Source: Deltaproteobacteria bacterium (GTDB taxonomy: Bacteria; Desulfobacterota; Desulfuromonadia; Geobacterales; Pseudopelobacteraceae). From it: a DNA stretch of 9,538 nucleotides. Location of the stretch: contig JACRCG010000027.1 of assembly GCA_016219145.1 (NCBI GenBank), positions 1 to 9,538 of the forward strand. Direction: 5' to 3'. The translations under genes and the position numbers were made by a program. The number at the start of each line of letters is the position of its first letter. Within the stretch, counting starts at the first letter, position 1. A model generated the notes under the pieces. The model was not told the origin of the DNA, did no database searches, and was given only the letters and a program-made list of their open reading frames with translations. Shown piece by piece: positions 6,003-9,538 of the stretch.

Positions 6003-6566
6003 ATGCCGATCTGTAGCATCGTCATGATCGGGGCTTCCACCGGCGGTCTCAAGGTTCTTGAAGAGCTGTTCCCGCGTCTGCCGGTTTTGAATGCCGCCGT
6101 TGTTATCGTCCAGCACATAACTCCGCTGATTGACCAGGCCTTTGTCACCTCACTGGCCAGGGTTTCAAGGATGCCGGTCTTGCTTGCCCGTGAGGGTCAA
6201 ACGATCCAGCCGGGCAATGTGTTCCTGGCTCCGGGCGGCCTTCATCTGCATCTGGTGGGAAATCGCTCGTTTCACCTGACAGACGGCGAAAAAGTCAATT
6301 CAGTGCGCCCCTCGATAGATGTGGCAATGAAATCACTTGTCTCATGTGCCGGCCAGAGAGTCGCCGGAGTTATCCTGACCGGAATGGGCAGTGACGGGGC
6401 AGCCGGCATCTCGCACATCAAGCAGCTGGGTGGTATTACCATCGCCCAGGACCAGAAAACCAGCGTGATCTACGGCATGCCCAAGGCGGCCGCTGAAACC
6501 GGCATGATCGACTTCATACTTGGAACGGAAAAAATTGCAGACAAGCTTGTTACACTTTTTGGATAA
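6003..6566 (+). CDS. CheB-type protein-glutamate methylesterase domain protein, no receiver domain
   Basis: CheB removes methyl groups from chemoreceptor glutamates, and can deamidate glutamines, to reset signalling. This 187-residue protein is only the catalytic domain. The catalytic triad is visible: Ser12 in GASTGG, His38 in VQHI, and Asp131 in GMGSDGAAG. Full CheB proteins are about 350 residues, with an N-terminal receiver and linker that inhibit the esterase until phosphorylated; here that part is missing and a separate receiver gene lies directly upstream, 3 bases away. GGAG at 5991-5994, eight bases before ATG 6003, supports this start. The methyl-accepting protein 28 bases downstream is the likely substrate. 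No CheR methyltransferase lies in the window. Related stand-alone domains are known in some chemosensory clusters. Confidence 0.92.
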   Translation: MPICSIVMIGASTGGLKVLEELFPRLPVLNAAVVIVQHITPLIDQAFVTSLARVSRMPVLLAREGQTIQPGNVFLAPGGLHLHLVGNRSFHLTDGEKVNSVRPSIDVAMKSLVSCAGQRVAGVILTGMGSDGAAGISHIKQLGGITIAQDQKTSVIYGMPKAAAETGMIDFILGTEKIADKLVTLFG

Positions 6567-6594
6567 TTCCCATACCGCCCAAAGGAGACTCAGC

Positions 6595-8310
6595 ATGCAA
6601 ATCACCCAATTCAAAAACTGGCGCATTCAGTACAAGATCATGTCCATTTCGGTCATCAGTGTCGCGGTAATGATGATCGGCCTGTTTACATACCTGCTGC
6701 CGCTGATCGAATCGCGCATAATCCGGGAGAAAAAAGACGCCACCAGGCACATCGTAGAGATGGCAATGGGAATTCTTGAATTTCAGGAAGCGGAGGTGAA
6801 GGCCGGACGACTACCGCTGGAACAGGCCCAGAAAGATGCTGCGGCTCGTATCTCGAAGTTGCGATACGAGAAAAAGGAGTATGTCTGGATCAATGATCTG
6901 GGAAAACCGGTGCCGAAGATGATCATGCACCCGACCGTACCTGCGCTTGACGGCAAGGTGCTGGACGACCCCAAGTTCAACAAGGCCACCTCGATGAGTG
7001 ACGGATTGTCCGGCACGGTACAGAAAATAGACAACAAGAACCTGTTTGTAACCTTCAACGAGGTGGTAGAGCGGGCCGGACTGGGGTTTGTCAACTATGA
7101 ATGGCCGAAACCAAAGGCCGGTGGCGGCACGACCAGCGAACTGTACACCAAGCTCTCCTATGTCCAGAAGTTCGAACCTTGGGGCTGGGTTCTGGGGAGC
7201 GGCATCTATATTGATGACGTCAAAAAAGACGTGAATACCGTCAAATGGATTCTGGTTACTCTGAACATTGTTTTTGCCGTTTTCATGCTGACGCTCTGTT
7301 ATCTGATCAGCCGCGGTATCACTAAAACCCTGGGTTATGTTGACGCAAGCCTGGAAGAGATGTCCAGTGGCGGCGGTGACCTGACCAAGCGGCTGAAGGT
7401 TGAACGTGAAGATGAAACCGGGTCACTGGCACGCTCTTTCAACAACTTTCTTGACAATCTGAAAGAGATTGTTACCCGTATCAACAATAACGCGATTGAG
7501 GTGGCTTCATCGGCTGAACACCTCAACATGACCGCAGCCACGATCGCCGGCGGCACGGAAACGGCTGCTTCGCAATCAACCTCGGTGGCCATAGCCTGTG
7601 AGGAGATGGCGGCCACATCGGCGGAGATCGCCCAGAACTGCATCCGGACCGTCGAAATTTCCAATAGGGCCACCCAGACCGCCATGAGCGGATCGGAGGT
7701 CGTCAGCAGTGCGGTCCAAAGTATTCAGCGTATTGCGGTCAAGGTTCAGCAGAGCGCCAAAACGGTTGAATCGCTCGGCTCCCGCTCGGAACAGATCGGG
7801 AATATAGTCGGAACCATCGAAGATATTGCCGACCAGACCAACCTGCTGGCGCTCAATGCGGCCATCGAGGCGGCCCGGGCCGGCGAACAGGGGCGCGGCT
7901 TTGCGGTTGTCGCCGATGAAGTGCGCGCACTGGCCGAGCGTACCACCAAGGCCACCCGTGAAATCGGGGAGATGATCAAGGCCATTCAGCAGGAGACCAG
8001 GTCCGCGGTAGCCGCGATGGAGGAAGGTGTCCACGAGGTTGAACGCGGCACTGAGGATGCGGCCCGCTCCGGCAAGGCGCTGGAAGAGATCCTCAGTCAG
8101 GTCGGTGACGTGACCAGCCAGATCAACCAGATAGCTACGGCGGCCGAGCAGCAGACGGCAACCACCAACGAAATCAGCAAGAGCATGCACGAGATCACCG
8201 GGGTTGTAAGCAGTGCATCGCACAGCTCTCAGGATACCGCCGGAGCCGCCAGCCAGCTGGCCAGGATGGCCGAGGAGCTGAAGCGGATCGTGGCCCAGTT
8301 CAGGATGTGA
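6595..8310 (+). CDS. Methyl-accepting chemotaxis protein with periplasmic single Cache domain
   Basis: This 571-residue inner-membrane receptor senses a ligand outside the cell and controls a CheA kinase. The order is TM1 (about 15-37), periplasmic domain (about 40-210), TM2 (about 218-238), HAMP (about 240-292), and a cytoplasmic coiled-coil signalling domain with the conserved hairpin tip (about 409-450, including DQTNLLALNAAIEAARAGEQGRG). The periplasmic part, with YEKKEYVWINDLGKPVPKMIMHP and GWVLGSGIYIDD, matches the single Cache (sCache_2) type, which often binds small organic acids; the ligand here is unknown. There is no C-terminal CheR-tethering pentapeptide; the protein ends VAQFRM. 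ATG 6595 was chosen over an upstream in-frame ATG at 6520 because AAAGGAG at 6581-6587 has good spacing and the longer start would overlap the esterase gene. It is third in the receiver-esterase-receptor operon. Confidence 0.95.
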   Translation: MQITQFKNWRIQYKIMSISVISVAVMMIGLFTYLLPLIESRIIREKKDATRHIVEMAMGILEFQEAEVKAGRLPLEQAQKDAAARISKLRYEKKEYVWINDLGKPVPKMIMHPTVPALDGKVLDDPKFNKATSMSDGLSGTVQKIDNKNLFVTFNEVVERAGLGFVNYEWPKPKAGGGTTSELYTKLSYVQKFEPWGWVLGSGIYIDDVKKDVNTVKWILVTLNIVFAVFMLTLCYLISRGITKTLGYVDASLEEMSSGGGDLTKRLKVEREDETGSLARSFNNFLDNLKEIVTRINNNAIEVASSAEHLNMTAATIAGGTETAASQSTSVAIACEEMAATSAEIAQNCIRTVEISNRATQTAMSGSEVVSSAVQSIQRIAVKVQQSAKTVESLGSRSEQIGNIVGTIEDIADQTNLLALNAAIEAARAGEQGRGFAVVADEVRALAERTTKATREIGEMIKAIQQETRSAVAAMEEGVHEVERGTEDAARSGKALEEILSQVGDVTSQINQIATAAEQQTATTNEISKSMHEITGVVSSASHSSQDTAGAASQLARMAEELKRIVAQFRM

Positions 8311-8344
8311 TTAAAGCCCGGTAACATGCCGGTATTGTCTCCAT

Positions 8345-8376
8345 GCGGGGCCTGCGTTCATTTTCGCAGGCCCCGC
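8345..8376 (+). terminator. GC-rich hairpin after the chemoreceptor gene
   Basis: GCGGGGCCTGCG and its complement form a perfect 12-bp stem around an eight-base loop, 34 bases after the stop. No T-run follows the stem on the + strand. It is the likely end of the chemosensory operon. Confidence 0.7.
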
Positions 8377-8422
8377 GCCTGTTCCGGTATACTCTCTATC
8401 ATGCCGGATATGCGGCTAAATT

Positions 8423-8463
8423 CCTGTTGCCTGGTGCGATCGCGATTTAGTATACTCAACAGG
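8423..8463 (+). promoter_or_regulatory. Promoter flanked by inverted repeat, upstream of the SprA-related gene
   Basis: TTGCCT (8427-8432) and TATACT (8451-8456) are spaced by 18 bases and form a good sigma-70-type promoter. CCTGTTG (8423-8429) and CAACAGG (8457-8463) are perfect inverted copies that bracket it, and TTGCCT/AGGCAA (8461-8466) is a second overlapping inverted pair. An 8-bp palindrome GCGATCGC lies in the spacer. The arrangement suggests an operator, or a hairpin. Confidence 0.5.
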
Positions 8464-8477
8464 CAAAGTCGGGAAAC

Positions 8478-9314
8478 ATGGGGTTACAGATGGAAGCGGT
8501 TTCCTCCACATCCACATATGCTTATTCAGCTAATCGGTCCGGGCATGCGCCGCAACAGGCGCGAGCGGGTGGAGCCGGCGGCGGTGATGGGAACTCCGGG
8601 TCTCCGGTCGGGAGGATCTATCCAGATCAATCCGGCCGGCAGCTGGGGGTTCAACAGTCCGTTTCAGGTGCATCGGAATTCACTCCATACTTGCCACAGT
8701 CGGGCAAATACGGCGGAGATGTTGCCGTTGCAGCAGCAGACGCTAAAGGAATTCCGCGCGGAAGCAGCGAGCAGGATTCCAGCGGCGCTTCTCTTGCGGC
8801 CGTCGGCGGCTCGGACCAGGAACAGGATGCACAGGTCCAGGCCGAAGTCGCCCGGCTTAAATCGATTGAAGCAAAGGTCAAGGCCCACGAGGCTGCCCAC
8901 AAATCGGCCGGCGGTACATTGACCGGTCCGGTTTCCTATACCTACACGCGCGGACCGGATGGAAGGAGTTATGTCACCGGCGGTGAAGTGCCGATTGAGG
9001 TTTCTCCCGGCAGGACTCCGCAGGAGACCATCAGCCGCATGCAGCAGGTCATTCAGGCCGCCCTGGCGCCGGCCGACCCGTCACCGCAGGATCGCGCAGT
9101 AGCTGCGCAGGCAGCCACACAGCAGCAACAGGCTCGGCAGGAGGCGGCGGCTGCGCCGGCAACCGGAGCCGGTGAGCCTTCCTCCGGTGCAATTACGTCG
9201 CCTGCTACTTCTTCCGAAAGCTCATCAAGCACGGTATCTCCGGCAAAGGCCGGAACTTCACCGAAAACTCCCGCTGTTCCCGAAGCATTCCGGTCGCTGT
9301 CCTTCTACGCATAA
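8478..9314 (+). CDS. SprA-related family protein, putative metalloprotease catalytic motif
   Basis: The 278-residue product matches the SprA-related family (Pfam PF12118) by eye. The central conserved block covers about 124-210: EVARLKSIEAKVKAHEAAHKSAGG, then YTRGPDGRSYVTGGEVPIEVS, and a helix ending ALAPADPSPQDRAVAAQA. His137-Glu138-x-x-His141 (HEAAH) is an HExxH-type zinc motif, so the family is often called a putative metalloprotease, but activity has not been established to my knowledge. Flanking regions are low complexity: Gly/Ser/Gln-rich before (about 13-110) and Ala/Gln/Ser/Thr/Pro-rich after 210, probably disordered. No signal peptide is seen. ATG 8478 has only a weak GGGA at 8471-8474; ATG 8490 (MEAVSS), with GGGG at 8480-8483, is a fair alternative. 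The last codons are SLSFYA. It is preceded by its own promoter and is probably monocistronic. Confidence 0.88.
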   Translation: MGLQMEAVSSTSTYAYSANRSGHAPQQARAGGAGGGDGNSGSPVGRIYPDQSGRQLGVQQSVSGASEFTPYLPQSGKYGGDVAVAAADAKGIPRGSSEQDSSGASLAAVGGSDQEQDAQVQAEVARLKSIEAKVKAHEAAHKSAGGTLTGPVSYTYTRGPDGRSYVTGGEVPIEVSPGRTPQETISRMQQVIQAALAPADPSPQDRAVAAQAATQQQQARQEAAAAPATGAGEPSSGAITSPATSSESSSSTVSPAKAGTSPKTPAVPEAFRSLSFYA

Positions 9315-9386
9315 CCCTCTGGATAAATTACCTTTACTCTGGACGTGACCAACCAAATAGTGCATTATTCCCCCAATTCGAGAAAA

Positions 9387-9411
9387 CCCGGCTGGCCGGG
9401 AAAGCTTTTTT
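9387..9411 (+). terminator. Weak intrinsic terminator after the SprA-related gene
   Basis: CCCGG-CTGG-CCGGG forms a 5-bp GC stem, and a seven-T run lies at 9405-9411 five bases after it (AAAGC between). The gap weakens the call, but the position 73 bases after the stop fits. Confidence 0.4.
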
Positions 9412-9472
9412 CCGTATTAAACCTGGAAAAACATTTCCGGTTCACTGAATATGCAACCATGAGGCACGCCAT

Positions 9473-9538
9473 ATGCGCCCCAGCCGTACAGCCTTGATTT
9501 ACTCGCCGCTCTTCGGCAATTTCAGTTACGGCGATGAA
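9473..9538 (+). CDS. Start of a histone deacetylase/AcuC-family protein (partial)
   Basis: The window ends inside an open frame of 22 codons beginning at ATG 9473, with GAGG at 9461-9464 eight bases upstream. It reads M-R-P-S-R-T-A-L-I-Y-S-P-L-F-G-N-F-S-Y-G-D-E. The T-A-L-I-Y-x-P-x-F opening followed by a Gly-Asp-Glu is how many class I-type histone deacetylase/acetoin utilisation deacetylase (AcuC-like) proteins of this bacterial group begin, just before a conserved His-Pro. The His-Pro and active site would lie beyond the edge. The family call is from memory of N-termini and needs the next bases to settle. Confidence 0.5.
   Translation, partial: MRPSRTALIYSPLFGNFSYGDE

Noticed and set aside
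5538..6116. 192-codon open frame on the minus strand
   Set aside because: It lies opposite the receiver gene, which has all catalytic residues. The reverse translation has no recognisable motif.
6520..6594. Longer start for the chemoreceptor
   Set aside because: It would overlap the esterase gene, and the AAAGGAG at 6581-6587 points to ATG 6595.
7576..8223. 215-codon open frame on the minus strand
   Set aside because: It is antisense to the conserved signalling domain of the chemoreceptor; its length follows from GC-rich codon structure.
8326..8922. 198-codon + strand open frame overlapping the SprA-related gene
   Set aside because: It begins in the chemoreceptor terminator region, runs out of frame across the promoter and SprA-related core, and has Arg/Pro-rich shadow composition.
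1..9538. CRISPR array, tRNA, rRNA or insertion sequence
   Set aside because: No regularly spaced repeats, cloverleaf-like sequences, rRNA segments, transposase motifs or terminal inverted repeats with target duplications were seen.

Overview
The window reads as a chromosomal stretch of a Gram-negative, motile, metal-exposed bacterium, most probably a Geobacter-like member of the Desulfuromonadota. That placement is inferred from the gene mix: a P-II protein of the kind found beside metal efflux genes, a Zn/Cd/Pb-type P-type ATPase, small exported metal-stress-like proteins, an outer-membrane barrel protein, chemotaxis genes, a SprA-related protein and the start of a histone-deacetylase-like gene. 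No rRNA, tRNA, CRISPR array or insertion sequence was seen.

Region A (1-3450) looks like one metal-homeostasis operon, all on the + strand. It opens with seven codons that may be the tail of an upstream gene, itself possibly P-II-like. A P-II protein with an altered T-loop follows, then a P1B heavy-metal ATPase, a small cysteine-rich exported protein and a small ZraP/Spy-like periplasmic helical protein. Gaps are 81, 36 and 56 bases. The operon closes with a perfect 12-bp hairpin.

Region B (3487-5190) holds two separately transcribed envelope genes. One is a lipoprotein of unknown function whose last codons run through an intrinsic terminator. The other is a predicted outer-membrane beta-barrel protein behind a promoter that overlaps a Fur-box-like sequence. 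The barrel gene carries a clear single-base frameshift near 4828-4836 and is a pseudogene as read, unless this is a sequencing error.

Region C (5191-5570) has no intact gene. It contains what looks like the last 37 codons of a CGGC-domain protein, an imperfect repeat of part of it about 150 bases downstream, and the leader of the next operon.

Region D (5571-8376) is a chemosensory mini-operon: a stand-alone receiver protein, a stand-alone CheB-type methylesterase domain without its own receiver, and a methyl-accepting chemotaxis protein with a periplasmic single Cache domain. A 12-bp GC-rich hairpin follows. The receiver and esterase together look like a CheB split over two genes.

Region E (8377-9538) has a promoter inside an inverted repeat, a SprA-related protein with an HEAAH motif, a weak terminator, and at the right edge the first 22 codons of a probable histone deacetylase/AcuC-family protein.

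Functionally, regions A and B suggest metal handling across the envelope: inner-membrane export, periplasmic chaperone or buffer proteins, and possibly a lipoprotein and outer-membrane barrel. Only the ATPase has a role firmly supported by its motifs. Region D is an unrelated sensory unit.
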